A stretch of DNA of 64,000 nt from JAURNZ01 sp036337715. Lineage in GTDB: Bacteria; Pseudomonadota; Gammaproteobacteria; Comchoanobacterales; Comchoanobacteraceae. Of this stretch, positions 1 through 8,414 are shown piece by piece; the first letter of the stretch is position 1, and every line of letters starts with the position of its first letter. The notes beneath the pieces are model-generated. The model was not told where the DNA came from and did not search any database. It was given only the letters and a program-made list of their open reading frames with translations. Where the stretch lies: positions 1 to 64,000 of the forward strand of contig JAYZDS010000007.1 of the NCBI GenBank assembly GCA_036337715.1. The letters run 5' to 3'. Position numbers and translations under genes: made by a program.

Positions 1-2
1 TA

Positions 3-137
3 AGAAGTTTCGAAGGCAATTTAAATTTGAATCTTTTAGCAGCAATAAATTCTATTGTAGTATTTATGTTTTTATTATTTATTCTCTTTAAAACTGAAAA
101 AAATTTAACTTGTAATTTATTAGTGTTACTCGATTAA
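3..137 (+). CDS. C-terminal end of a possible membrane protein, cut by the window edge
   Basis: One frame is open from the window edge to a TAA at 135-137. It encodes about 44 residues with a strongly hydrophobic stretch (LLAAINSIVVFMFLLFILF) followed by a short basic segment, as at the end of an integral membrane protein. It converges on the dehydratase gene to its right. In related glycan loci a WecA/WbpL-type transferase often sits beside the WbpM-type gene, but nothing here is specific enough to name it. The fragment is short and may be chance. Confidence 0.3.
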   Translation, partial: RSFEGNLNLNLLAAINSIVVFMFLLFILFKTEKNLTCNLLVLLD

Positions 138-145
138 ATCTTCAG

Positions 146-2005
146 TTAAGCCATAAGTTTATATGAAAGAGGTAAGTTTTTAATACTATTTACTATACCT
201 GGTAAATCATTCTTGTCACATGCCTGGTAAAGCGGCTTTAGTTTTCCCAACAATTCATTTAGGGGTAAAAAAGATTCATTGGCAGCATATATTCTACTAT
301 GTGTAGTTTTATTTGCTTCAGAGTCTATTAATAGTTCTTCATATAATTTTTCACCTTGACGTAGTCCAGTAATGATTATTTCAATATCACCATCTTCTCC
401 TTTAAAAAAAGGCTTGTGTCCGTGAAGTAAAATCATACGTTTAGCAAGATCAATGATTTTGATTGGTTTCCCCATATCTAATAAAAACACATCCCCACCT
501 TTTGCTAGGTTACTTGCTTGAATCACCAGTTGAGATGCTTCTTCAATTGACATAAAGTAGCGATTTATTTCAGAGTGTGTCAATGTAATCGGGCCACCTG
601 CTTCAATCTGTTTTTCAAATAAAGGTATGACAGATCCAGATGAACCTAATACATTGCCAAATCTAACCATGGATATCAAAGTTTTTGATTGGCTATCGGC
701 ATAAGCTTGACATATTAACTCGGCGATACGTTTGGATGCCCCCATCAGGTTAGTTGGACGAACTGCTTTGTCTGTTGAAACAAGTGTGAATTGTTTTACA
801 TTGTTTTTTAAAGCAGCTTGTATAAGTGATAATGTGCCAAAACTGTTATTCATAAAACCCGCACCGGCATTGGTTTCGATTAATGGAACGTGTTTATAAG
901 CTGCTGCGTGATAAATAGTATCTATTTGGTATGTTTTAAATAAGTTACTTAACGCGACTTTATCGGTAATGGATATGAGCTTTGGGATGATCTGATCATG
1001 AGGCCTATGGTTTGTTAATTCGGAATAAACTTGATAAAGAGCAAATTCTGAATGGTCTAATAAAATAAGTTTTTTAGGTTGCTGAGCTAATACTTGCCTG
1101 CTCAATTCTTGACCGATAGAGCCGCCAGCACCTGTAACTAAAACAGTTTTATCTTCAATGCTTTTTTTAAGTAGTTGCTTATTAGCTTTTACCGGTTGTC
1201 TACCCAATAAGTCATCTATTTTTACTGATTTTAGATTTTGAATTGCTATTTTCCCATCTATTAAATCATCAATTCCAGGTAGCGTTTTAACTTTTACGCC
1301 TAAGTTAGTAATTTTTTTTAAAATAATACTTTTTTTATATTTAGACAAGCTTGGAATAGCAAAAAATATCATTTGTATATTTAGTTTTTTGATATATTTT
1401 TGAGTGTTGGTAAGTGGAACTATTTTTAGTCCCCCAATTTGTGTGCGCTTTAATTTAGGGTTGTCGTCAATGAATAATAAAGGCGCATAATTTTTATTCT
1501 GTTGAAGACTTCTGAATAGTTGTTTCCCTGCTTCTCCTGCACCATAAATGGCTATCGAGATACGATTTTTATTTACAAGCAAATTGTAAAGCTGAAGTGA
1601 TGTAAACCTTGAGCCAAAGATGAAAACAATGCTTATGAAAAAAAAATTCAAAGGAGCTAGAAAAAGGACGTTAAGGTTATTGTAAAACAAACTAAAAAAG
1701 AAAAGTATGCTGCTTAATGTGATGCCAAGAATGATTGATGACGATGTTTTTTGACTAATGAAACGCGTCATGTCTTTATAAAGGTTTGTGAAGTAGAAGA
1801 AGAGACTAGTTGCAAGAGGTAAGCCTATGCTTAAGTAGCTAAATTGGATTGGGAAACCATGAGTTATTAAAGAAAGATGATAAGCGATTGTTAAAAGAAA
1901 ATAATCATGTAGAAACAATATTATCAATTTGCTATTTCTAGGCAGGTTGAAAAGAAAGTTCAATGTATTACTAATCAAAGTATTTTTCCAGTTTAATTTA
2001 TTCAT
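146..2005 (-). CDS. WbpM/FlaA1-family nucleotide-sugar 4,6-dehydratase (membrane-bound)
   Basis: This 619-residue protein is close to the usual length of the membrane-anchored UDP-GlcNAc C4,6-dehydratases (WbpM, PglF type), which make the first keto-sugar intermediate for deoxyamino sugars of O-antigens. The N-terminal 130 or so residues hold several hydrophobic membrane segments. A first Rossmann-like domain follows (IYGAGEAGKQLFRSL). The C-terminal short-chain dehydrogenase domain starts with the NAD-binding motif VTGAGGSIGQEL near residue 290, and the catalytic region reads STDKAVRPTNLMGASKR. As in this family, the SDR tyrosine is replaced by methionine before the GASK lysine. It faces a sugar-transferase remnant, which fits a surface-glycan locus. 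The exact sugar product cannot be read from the sequence. Confidence 0.88.
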   Translation of the reverse strand: MNKLNWKNTLISNTLNFLFNLPRNSKLIILFLHDYFLLTIAYHLSLITHGFPIQFSYLSIGLPLATSLFFYFTNLYKDMTRFISQKTSSSIILGITLSSILFFFSLFYNNLNVLFLAPLNFFFISIVFIFGSRFTSLQLYNLLVNKNRISIAIYGAGEAGKQLFRSLQQNKNYAPLLFIDDNPKLKRTQIGGLKIVPLTNTQKYIKKLNIQMIFFAIPSLSKYKKSIILKKITNLGVKVKTLPGIDDLIDGKIAIQNLKSVKIDDLLGRQPVKANKQLLKKSIEDKTVLVTGAGGSIGQELSRQVLAQQPKKLILLDHSEFALYQVYSELTNHRPHDQIIPKLISITDKVALSNLFKTYQIDTIYHAAAYKHVPLIETNAGAGFMNNSFGTLSLIQAALKNNVKQFTLVSTDKAVRPTNLMGASKRIAELICQAYADSQSKTLISMVRFGNVLGSSGSVIPLFEKQIEAGGPITLTHSEINRYFMSIEEASQLVIQASNLAKGGDVFLLDMGKPIKIIDLAKRMILLHGHKPFFKGEDGDIEIIITGLRQGEKLYEELLIDSEANKTTHSRIYAANESFLPLNELLGKLKPLYQACDKNDLPGIVNSIKNLPLSYKLMA

Positions 2006-2037
2006 TTAAACATTTTTTCATAAAAAAAACTAGATGA

Positions 2038-2268
2038 ATGAAAACTGAAGTAAATATAATCACTGATAGAAAACAACACGGTATATTAGACGTCCTTCCT
2101 GGAATTACAGGTCTGGCACAGATAAAAAAAGTAGGTACAGAAAAGCCTGATCTACAATTAAAGCTAGAAATAGAAATGTTGAAATCCTTGAGTCTCAAAA
2201 GATATTTCTATCTTATAATTAAGACTCTTATCGGCAAAGGGTCAGGGAGACTATGGAGTATAATTTAA
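2038..2268 (+). pseudogene. C-terminal remnant of a bacterial sugar transferase (WcaJ/PglC type)
   Basis: The 76-residue reading frame matches only the extreme C-terminus of polyprenyl-phosphate sugar-1-phosphate transferases: VLPGITGLAQI, then a helix ending in LIIKTLIGKGSG, as in the PGITGLAQ...TVTGKGAGD ending of that family. An in-frame TGA lies just before the first ATG, and the membrane helix and catalytic core are missing. The neighbour on the left is the divergently oriented dehydratase, so the 5' part was probably lost by deletion. Such an enzyme normally starts O-unit synthesis on undecaprenyl phosphate. A working copy would have to be elsewhere. Confidence 0.75.
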
Positions 2269-2353
2269 AGAAAGATATGTCGAAGTTTTTTCGTATATTT
2301 TGCTACTAATTATGTTTCAAAATCCATAATTTAATTAATTACTTTTTAATTTT

Positions 2354-2382
2354 TTGACAAATTTTAAATCTTAAACTATAAA
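2354..2382 (+). promoter_or_regulatory. Strong sigma-70-type promoter for the H-NS-like gene
   Basis: A perfect -35 TTGACA (2354-2359) is separated by 17 bases from a -10 TATAAA (2377-2382). The predicted start is about 2389, followed by a GAGG ribosome-binding site (2394-2397) and the ATG at 2405. It could also drive the two E1 genes downstream, because no clear terminator separates them. Confidence 0.75.
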
Positions 2383-2404
2383 CTTGTTAAATTGAGGTAT
2401 AAAC

Positions 2405-2620
2405 ATGGACGATATAGCAATTAATTCAAAGAACAGTACTCGAAGAGTGGCTGAAAAAAAACACTATGAAAAGTTAAAGCACGAAATGGAACATCTTGAA
2501 AATCAATTCTTGAGAATAAGAGAGCGTGAAAGAGTGTATGCATTACATACAATTCAAGACTTGTGTGACGAGTTTGGATTTAAGCTTGATACGATCAAAA
2601 AAAATATAAAAAGCTTATAA
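2405..2620 (+). CDS. Truncated H-NS-like protein (oligomerisation region only)
   Basis: This 71-residue, highly charged, helical protein resembles by eye the N-terminal and linker region of H-NS-family nucleoid proteins of the HvrA/BpH3 type: LENQ...RIRERERVYALHTIQDLCDEFGF, where relatives have LE-Q-(I/A)-R-KEER-(A)-I-IR-LM-EYGL. Those proteins continue into a DNA-binding tail with an RGR-type motif. Here the protein stops after KNIKSL, and no other frame restores a tail in the 40 bases before the next gene. A strong promoter precedes it. It may act like truncated H-NS modulators (H-NST type) that poison or tune full-length H-NS. That role is inferred, and a chance coiled coil is not excluded. 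Confidence 0.5.
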   Translation: MDDIAINSKNSTRRVAEKKHYEKLKHEMEHLENQFLRIRERERVYALHTIQDLCDEFGFKLDTIKKNIKSL

Positions 2621-2660
2621 TCTACCAGATAAATAATCAGTTGTAGACTATAACTATGAT

Positions 2661-3647
2661 ATGACTGATCATTTGGCTAAAAAAACACTAGTTACGTTAT
2701 TCAAACGAGTTTATTTAATACGTAGAACTGAAGAAGTAATCGGTAATGCAAAATCATCTGACGGTTTATATGGCCCAGTCCATTTAATGATTGGTCAAGA
2801 ATTGATTATGCCAACTTTGTTATCCTTTTTTTCACATCGAAAATACGGCGATACTATATATGGCTCGCATCGTTCACACGCTTGTTTTTTAACTTTATCA
2901 CAGAGCCCACATAAACTTTTTGCCGAAATTATGGGAAAAAAAACAGGTTGTAGTAAAGGGATGGGTGGGTCTATGCAGCTTTGTTATCCAGATAAGGGTT
3001 TTACAGGATCATCTTCCATTATTAGTAGTGTTGTGCCAATGGTTATTGGATCAGCTTTAAAGCTTAAATCGGGGCAGGGTGTTGCTATTACTTTTTTTGG
3101 AGATGGTGCATGCGAAGAAGGTGTTTTAAGTGAATCATTAAACTTGGCAGCAACATGGCAGGTCCCAGCTATGTTTTTATGCATCAATAATCAAATGGCA
3201 TCCCATCTTAAAATTCATGAGCGTCAATCAGACTCAAATATGACACGTTTTGCGATTCCTCACGAGATTAAAAGATACCTGGCTATGGGAGCAGATATAA
3301 ATGATTTAATGAGTACATTTGAGCATGCTGTGCAATATATGCGAGATACTAGGCGACCTACTTTTGTGGAGGTGCGCGTTTTAAAAATGAGTGAGCATGT
3401 AGGTCAGAATGTTGTTGAAAAGTATGGTAGTTACTCTGATGGTAAATTTAAGGCGGCTTATAGCATTGACCCTTGTGAAATTTTAGAACAATCCTTGCGA
3501 AATGACTGTTCAAGTACAAATAAAGAAATTTTACAGATTAAAAAAGACATCGATGATAAAATTCATGAGGCATGGGCAAAAGCAAAAAAAGATCCATATC
3601 CTAATGTGTCACAAATACATAAGTATTTAGGGGAAGCTGATAGATGA
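2661..3647 (+). CDS. Thiamine-diphosphate-dependent dehydrogenase E1 component, alpha subunit
   Basis: The 328-residue protein has the layout of the E1 alpha subunit of pyruvate/acetoin/branched-chain 2-oxoacid dehydrogenases. SHRSHACFL and KKTGCSKGMGGSMQL match the conserved HRGHG...GKxxGCxxGxGGSMH region. The ThDP-Mg binding motif is GDGACEEG with the paired asparagines of INNQ about 28 residues later. It overlaps the beta-subunit gene by 4 bases, so both should be co-translated and form an alpha2beta2 enzyme. No E2 or E3 gene is nearby, and the neighbours make activated sugars. A role in making an unusual polysaccharide building block is possible but inferred. Confidence 0.82.
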   Translation: MTDHLAKKTLVTLFKRVYLIRRTEEVIGNAKSSDGLYGPVHLMIGQELIMPTLLSFFSHRKYGDTIYGSHRSHACFLTLSQSPHKLFAEIMGKKTGCSKGMGGSMQLCYPDKGFTGSSSIISSVVPMVIGSALKLKSGQGVAITFFGDGACEEGVLSESLNLAATWQVPAMFLCINNQMASHLKIHERQSDSNMTRFAIPHEIKRYLAMGADINDLMSTFEHAVQYMRDTRRPTFVEVRVLKMSEHVGQNVVEKYGSYSDGKFKAAYSIDPCEILEQSLRNDCSSTNKEILQIKKDIDDKIHEAWAKAKKDPYPNVSQIHKYLGEADR

Positions 3648-4612
3648 AGATTTTGGATGCATTTCAAATTGCAATTGATCAGGAAATGTCTAATCAGCTT
3701 GATTTGAAAATTTTTGGTCAAGGGGTGTGGCATTCTTTTTATCATGGTCACACATTAGATCATTTACCAGAAAAGTATGGGAAAGAACGTATTAGAGATT
3801 GTCCAATATCAGAAAGTGCTATCACAGGCATGGCAGCTGGTTATGCTTTGTCAGGTGGTAGGTCTTTAGTGATACATCCAAAAATTGATTTTGCAATTTA
3901 TGCAATGGATGCGTTGACAAATACAATGCCAAAATGGCGATATTTTTTAGGACAAGATACCCCTTTCCCAATCACAGTTTGCTTTTTTATTAAAAGAGGG
4001 GGTGGAATTGGTCCACAGCAAAGTCAGTCCCTCCAAGCATGGTTTGCACATATGCCAGGTTTGAAAATTTATTACCCAAGTGGTGTTGAATCAACCTATA
4101 ATACTCTTAGGTGGTCTCTTAATGCACAAGACCCCATTATTTTATTTTTAGATGCAGAATTACTTGATTACAATGATCCAAAAATGACCGCTAAGGTTTT
4201 ACAATCAAAAAAATTGACAAAACCCAAATTATCCTTAATAGGCAGTGATGCTAAACTCACCATTGTTTCCTATGGCATTATGCATGCCAGAACTAAAGTA
4301 TTACTTAAAAAAAATAATTTGCTAGATCAAGTCAATTTAATTGATTTAAGTGTACTACATTTAACTGATCATTCGATTATTATTGAATCAGTTAAAAATA
4401 CAAAAAAACTATTAGTCATTGAAGATACATGGTCTTTCTGTAGCATCGGAGATGGGGTTATAAAAAACGTTATAAAAGCCTTGCCGAGCACGCCGCTTAT
4501 CATAGATGATTTACATCTACCTTTTACTTTTGCGCCAACGGCCAAATGTCTAGAAGATGCTTACTATATCTCAGATGAACAAATACTAAAAAAAATTAAA
4601 ACTTTATTGTAA
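3644..4612 (+). CDS. Thiamine-diphosphate-dependent dehydrogenase E1 component, beta subunit
   Basis: The 322 residues match the E1 beta (transketolase-like pyrimidine-binding plus C-terminal) fold. The conserved glutamate lies in CPISESAITGMAAGYAL. The loop GGGIGPQQSQSLQAWFAH corresponds to the G-GPQHSQSLEAWFAH segment, and PGLKIYYPSG follows. Sites usually well conserved for oxoacid dehydrogenases differ, for example HPKIDFAIYAMDALTN in place of EIMFADF...A-DQI-N. The pair may therefore have diverged in substrate. The ATG overlaps the end of the alpha gene by 4 bases. It ends about 70 bases before manC, which has its own promoter. Confidence 0.8.
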   Translation: MKILDAFQIAIDQEMSNQLDLKIFGQGVWHSFYHGHTLDHLPEKYGKERIRDCPISESAITGMAAGYALSGGRSLVIHPKIDFAIYAMDALTNTMPKWRYFLGQDTPFPITVCFFIKRGGGIGPQQSQSLQAWFAHMPGLKIYYPSGVESTYNTLRWSLNAQDPIILFLDAELLDYNDPKMTAKVLQSKKLTKPKLSLIGSDAKLTIVSYGIMHARTKVLLKKNNLLDQVNLIDLSVLHLTDHSIIIESVKNTKKLLVIEDTWSFCSIGDGVIKNVIKALPSTPLIIDDLHLPFTFAPTAKCLEDAYYISDEQILKKIKTLL

Positions 4613-4627
4613 GGTTCATCAACAAAT

Positions 4628-4656
4628 TTGTAACATAAAACAGATTACCTTATATT
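4628..4656 (+). promoter_or_regulatory. Promoter of manC, -10 box lying inside a palindrome
   Basis: TTGTAA (4628-4633), a 17-base spacer and TATATT (4651-4656) form a good sigma-70-type promoter in the E1 beta to manC gap. The -10 box falls inside the left arm of the 12-bp inverted repeat at 4647-4674, the arrangement expected of an operator. Confidence 0.6.
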
Positions 4657-4674
4657 ATAACCATAATATAAGGT
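4647..4674. promoter_or_regulatory. 12-bp perfect inverted repeat over the manC promoter and ribosome-binding site
   Basis: Left arm ACCTTATATTAT (4647-4658), a 4-base centre and right arm ATAATATAAGGT (4663-4674) are exact reverse complements. The left arm covers the -10 box. The right arm contains AAGGT of the ribosome-binding site for the GTG at 4683. It could be a repressor operator or, if transcription starts upstream, a hairpin that hides the ribosome-binding site. Confidence 0.6.
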
Positions 4675-4682
4675 GTTGATCG

Positions 4683-6125
4683 GTGAAAAAAATTTATCCA
4701 ATGATTCTTTGTGGTGGGACAGGTACCCGCCTATGGCCAGTTTCTAGACAGAGTTATCCAAAACAGTTTGTGCATTTGAATGGTGATAGCTCATTATTTC
4801 AGGATACTGTAAAACGTGTTCAAACTGATTTGTTTGCCGAGCCACTTATCGTTACTGCAGATGATTATCGATTTATTGTGCGCGACCAAATGGCTAAAGT
4901 AAACGCTAAACCATTAGTAAAAATCGTTGAGCCTATCCCTAAAAACACAGCGCCTGCTATTTTAGCTGCAGCATTATCTTTATTTGAACAGGACCCAAAA
5001 GCTATCATGCTTGTGCTTTCCTCAGATCATTGGATAGAAGATGATCAAGCGTTTAGATCCACAGTTAATGAGGCCTTCACGGCAGCTGAGATGGGAAAAA
5101 TCATTACCTTTGGGATCAAGCCTACCCATCCTGAAACCGGTTACGGATACTTATCTTTATCAGATCAAAATGGTGATGGTCCCTATCCATTAAAAGCCTT
5201 TGTCGAAAAACCTGATTTAGAGCAAGCTAAAAAGCTTCTTGAAGATGGCATGCATTTGTGGAATGCAGGTATATTTATGTTTCGTGTGGATGTTATAATA
5301 GAAGCATTTAAAACTTATCAACCTGAAATGTATGAGTGTGTCAGATTATCTTATGAACTTGCCAATCAGGACATAGATTTTATTAGATTAAATCAACAAC
5401 ACTGGTCAAATATTCATGCAGATTCGATCGATTATGCCATCATGGAAAAGGCTAGTGAGCTTATGGTAATGCCATTTACCGCACAATGGTCAGATTTAGG
5501 TAGCTGGAAAGCATTTTATGATATTAAAGCAAAAGACGTTAAAGGCAATGCAATCCATGAAAAAGCCATTGGTATTAATTGTGAAAATACCTTGTTAGAG
5601 CAAACAGATATAGATCAAGCATTGGTTGGTATTGGCTTAAAAGATTTATCAGTTGTTGTCACCAAGGATGCAGTTTTGGTGGCACACAAAGATGAAAGTC
5701 AAACTGTAAAGAAAGCAGTTGCAACACTTGCAAGCCAATCTCGGTATCAAGCAAAGCAGTTTCTCAAAGTGCATCGTCCGTGGGGTTGGTATCAAACGCT
5801 TGCTTTGGGTGAGCAGTATCAAGTCAAAGAAATCTTTGTCAACCCTGGCGCGCAATTATCTCTGCAAAGTCATCGTTACAGAGCTGAACACTGGGTGGTT
5901 GTAATGGGTGAGGCTACAGTGCTAGTAGGTGAAAAAGAAAGTGTATTGTTACCAAATGAGTCAACGTATATTCCAATTGGTGAAAAACACCGCTTGACTA
6001 ATCACACAAATGCGCCCGTTATGATTATTGAAACGCAAACGGGTACTTATTTGGGCGAGGACGATATAATAAGATATGAAGACATTTACAACCGTTCTAG
6101 TTTAGAAGTAAAAGAAATAAGTTAG
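4683..6125 (+). CDS. manC: Mannose-1-phosphate guanylyltransferase / mannose-6-phosphate isomerase
   Basis: This bifunctional 480-residue enzyme is the usual length for ManC/AlgA/CpsB. It converts fructose-6-phosphate to mannose-6-phosphate and makes GDP-mannose. The N-terminal nucleotidyltransferase domain opens with CGGTGTRLWPVSRQSYPKQF and carries the FVEKPD sugar-nucleotide motif. The C-terminal cupin (phosphomannose isomerase type II) reads RPWGWY, then QLSLQSHRYRAEHWVVVMGEA with metal-binding histidines. Translation starts at a GTG with AAGGTG 7 bases upstream. GDP-mannose should feed mannose-, fucose- or rhamnose-type sugars in the surface glycan. An unusually clear palindrome overlaps its promoter. 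Confidence 0.93.
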   Translation: MKKIYPMILCGGTGTRLWPVSRQSYPKQFVHLNGDSSLFQDTVKRVQTDLFAEPLIVTADDYRFIVRDQMAKVNAKPLVKIVEPIPKNTAPAILAAALSLFEQDPKAIMLVLSSDHWIEDDQAFRSTVNEAFTAAEMGKIITFGIKPTHPETGYGYLSLSDQNGDGPYPLKAFVEKPDLEQAKKLLEDGMHLWNAGIFMFRVDVIIEAFKTYQPEMYECVRLSYELANQDIDFIRLNQQHWSNIHADSIDYAIMEKASELMVMPFTAQWSDLGSWKAFYDIKAKDVKGNAIHEKAIGINCENTLLEQTDIDQALVGIGLKDLSVVVTKDAVLVAHKDESQTVKKAVATLASQSRYQAKQFLKVHRPWGWYQTLALGEQYQVKEIFVNPGAQLSLQSHRYRAEHWVVVMGEATVLVGEKESVLLPNESTYIPIGEKHRLTNHTNAPVMIIETQTGTYLGEDDIIRYEDIYNRSSLEVKEIS

Positions 6126-6132
6126 ATTTAAA

Positions 6133-6468
6133 CTAGTCTCTTATATGCCGTTCTTGCTGTTCTAGTATTTCAGGTTTTTGAATGGATTCATCAGTATTTT
6201 GTTGCCCAGATTCAATATCTAAGGACTTTTTCTGATCTTTAAATTGAAGCCTTTTATTTATAGCATTGGGCTTAATATTTATATCTGAAATACTATTTTG
6301 TTGACTTAGCAAATGTCTGGCAGCTAAGCCTCCACCAATTGAAAAGTATATCACCGTACTCAAGATAATGATATTTGAACCTATATTTGGATCAACTGTA
6401 ATGGTTACTGCCAAACCTGAAATGAGGGCTAATATATATAATCCTAATAATTTGCTAAATATGTTCAT
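6133..6468 (-). CDS. Small two-helix membrane protein of unknown function
   Basis: A 111-residue protein that I do not recognise. Two hydrophobic segments lie near the N-terminus (residues about 5-25 and 30-52), followed by a charged, glutamine-rich and probably disordered cytoplasmic tail ending in QEQQERHIRD-type sequence. It converges on manC and is read away from galU. Its retention in a compact region and the plausible start argue that it is a real gene. No function can be inferred from context. Confidence 0.5.
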   Translation of the reverse strand: MNIFSKLLGLYILALISGLAVTITVDPNIGSNIIILSTVIYFSIGGGLAARHLLSQQNSISDINIKPNAINKRLQFKDQKKSLDIESGQQNTDESIQKPEILEQQERHIRD

Positions 6469-6578
6469 AATTATTCTTCTTTAATATTTATTATAGCTCA
6501 TTTTGCTTTGTTTTTCTGGTATCTATTTCTCTTTTGAGTTATCATTTTGACCATGATTGTGATTGGAGTACTGATATA

Positions 6579-7484
6579 ATGAAGGCTATCATTCCTGTGG
6601 CAGGTTTGGGAACGAGGCTATTACCTGCAACCAAAGCCATCCCTAAAGAAATGCTGCCTGTGGTAGATAAACCTTTGATTCAATATATTGTTGATGAAGT
6701 TGCAAATGCAGGCATTAAAGAAATTGTATTTGTGACACATGCAAGTAAAAATGCCATCGAAAATCATTTTGATACGCAGTTTGAGTTAGAGGCAACACTC
6801 GAAAAAAGAACAAAACGATTATTGTTAGACGATATTAAAAAAATTACACCGAAGGGTGTAAATATTATGCACATCAGGCAAGGTCATGCATTAGGTTTAG
6901 GACATGCAATTTTGACAGCAAAACCAATCGTAGGGGATGATGATTTTATAGTTATTTTACCAGATATGTTAATTGATCAGTCATCTGTTTCTATGAGCGA
7001 TGTCAATTTAAAGGCTATGATTGATCAATTTAAAAAGACAGGCCATTCCCAGATTATGGTTGATACTGTCCTTAAGTCCCAAGTAAATTCTTTTGGCATT
7101 GTTGCACTCGATAATAAATCTGAGGTATTGCCGCCAGGGACCCATGCTAAAATTTCATATATGGTTGAAAAGCCGGATACAAGCGAATCTCCAAGTAGAC
7201 TGGCGATAATGGGTCGATACGTTGTATCCAAGCGATTATGGCCTTATCTTGCTAAACAAAAGCCGGGTGCTCAAGGTGAAGTTCAATTTACAGATGCATT
7301 TCAGGCTTATCTTGATCATGAAGGTAAGATTGATGCATACACATTAAATGGTCTTATGTATGATTGTGGTAATAAGTTAGGTTTAACAAAAGCAAATTTA
7401 GCTTTTGCATTAAAGCACCCTGAAATTGGTGAGGATTTGAGGTTGTTTATCAACAATCTTACAAAAGATGCTTGTGAAATATAA
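6579..7484 (+). CDS. galU: UTP-glucose-1-phosphate uridylyltransferase
   Basis: GalU makes UDP-glucose for LPS core and surface polysaccharide synthesis. The N-terminal signature PVAGLGTRLLPATKAIPKEM carries the nucleotide-binding GxGTR motif and the catalytic lysine. PDMLID and MVEKPD are the metal- and sugar-binding motifs seen in this family. I chose the ATG at 6579 rather than the upstream TTG at 6534: it follows a GGAG (6564-6567) and gives the canonical MKAIIPVAG start with about 301 residues. The YdcF-like gene starts 4 bases after the stop, suggesting co-transcription. Confidence 0.93.
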   Translation: MKAIIPVAGLGTRLLPATKAIPKEMLPVVDKPLIQYIVDEVANAGIKEIVFVTHASKNAIENHFDTQFELEATLEKRTKRLLLDDIKKITPKGVNIMHIRQGHALGLGHAILTAKPIVGDDDFIVILPDMLIDQSSVSMSDVNLKAMIDQFKKTGHSQIMVDTVLKSQVNSFGIVALDNKSEVLPPGTHAKISYMVEKPDTSESPSRLAIMGRYVVSKRLWPYLAKQKPGAQGEVQFTDAFQAYLDHEGKIDAYTLNGLMYDCGNKLGLTKANLAFALKHPEIGEDLRLFINNLTKDACEI

Positions 7485-7487
7485 ACG

Positions 7488-8279
7488 ATGTTAACTAATT
7501 TGGTTTGGTCTATAGTCATGCCTAGTAGCTGGCTTTTAATTACAGTAGGGTTTGCTCTGTATCAGCTTCATCGAGGTAGAATCAAACAAACGAAATATAT
7601 TTTAGTTACATGGGTTATTTTGGTTGCATTAATTTCAATTATCCCTTTGGGTGATTTACTTCTATCACCTTTAGAAAATTTTTACCCATTAAAGCCTGAA
7701 GTCAATAACCCAAGAGCAATTATATTACTAGGCGGGAGTGAAGACGTCATTCAATCTTCTGCCACTGGATTATCACATCTAAATACTCATGCTACTCGAT
7801 ATGTTACCACAATCAAACTGGCTAACACGTATCCTGATGCTAAAGTAATTGTTTCTGGAGGGGTTGGTCATTTACCACAGAGCTCGCTAACTGAAGCGTT
7901 TGTCAGTAAAGATATTTTATTAACAGCTGGCATTGATGAAAAAAGGATTATACTAGAGGATCAATCGCATTCAACCATTGAAAATGCTATTTTTACAAAG
8001 AAAATTGTAGATGATTTAGATGTTGCAACAATAGATGATCCAGTGATTTTAGTAACTACAGCGGCACATATGCCAAGATCCATGGGTTTATTTTGTGGCG
8101 TAGGCTTTAGATCAATTGTGCCATATCCAACGAGCTTTATGTCAAAAAAAACAATCGATCGTATTTTTATCGATTTACCTGGTCACTTGAGTCAATTGAA
8201 TTTTGCAGTCCATGAATGGGTTGGATTGATAATCAACTGGATCACTGGTAGATCGGACTTTTTAGTAACAGCATGTTAA
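7488..8279 (+). CDS. YdcF/ElyC-family (DUF218) membrane protein
   Basis: The 263-residue protein has two N-terminal membrane helices (about residues 8-28 and 35-60) and a DUF218 domain. That domain shows the hallmarks AIILLGGSEDV, YPDAKVIVSGG, EDQSHSTIENAIFTKKI and VTTAAHMPRSMGLF, which match the ElyC/YdcF/SanA group. ElyC affects peptidoglycan and undecaprenyl-phosphate use for envelope glycans. It follows galU by 4 bases, consistent with a role in glycan or lipid-carrier balance. The precise biochemical activity of the family is not settled. Confidence 0.82.
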   Translation: MLTNLVWSIVMPSSWLLITVGFALYQLHRGRIKQTKYILVTWVILVALISIIPLGDLLLSPLENFYPLKPEVNNPRAIILLGGSEDVIQSSATGLSHLNTHATRYVTTIKLANTYPDAKVIVSGGVGHLPQSSLTEAFVSKDILLTAGIDEKRIILEDQSHSTIENAIFTKKIVDDLDVATIDDPVILVTTAAHMPRSMGLFCGVGFRSIVPYPTSFMSKKTIDRIFIDLPGHLSQLNFAVHEWVGLIINWITGRSDFLVTAC

Positions 8280-8414
8280 AAGTGTTCTCCAATATAAGTA
8301 AATTAGTAATGAAATTCATGAACGGATATTTTTAATTAAATTGACTTCTATTTCATGATGCTTGCTAAATTAAATCGATTTAAATAATATAAATTCAATG
8401 GAGCTTAAATAATT

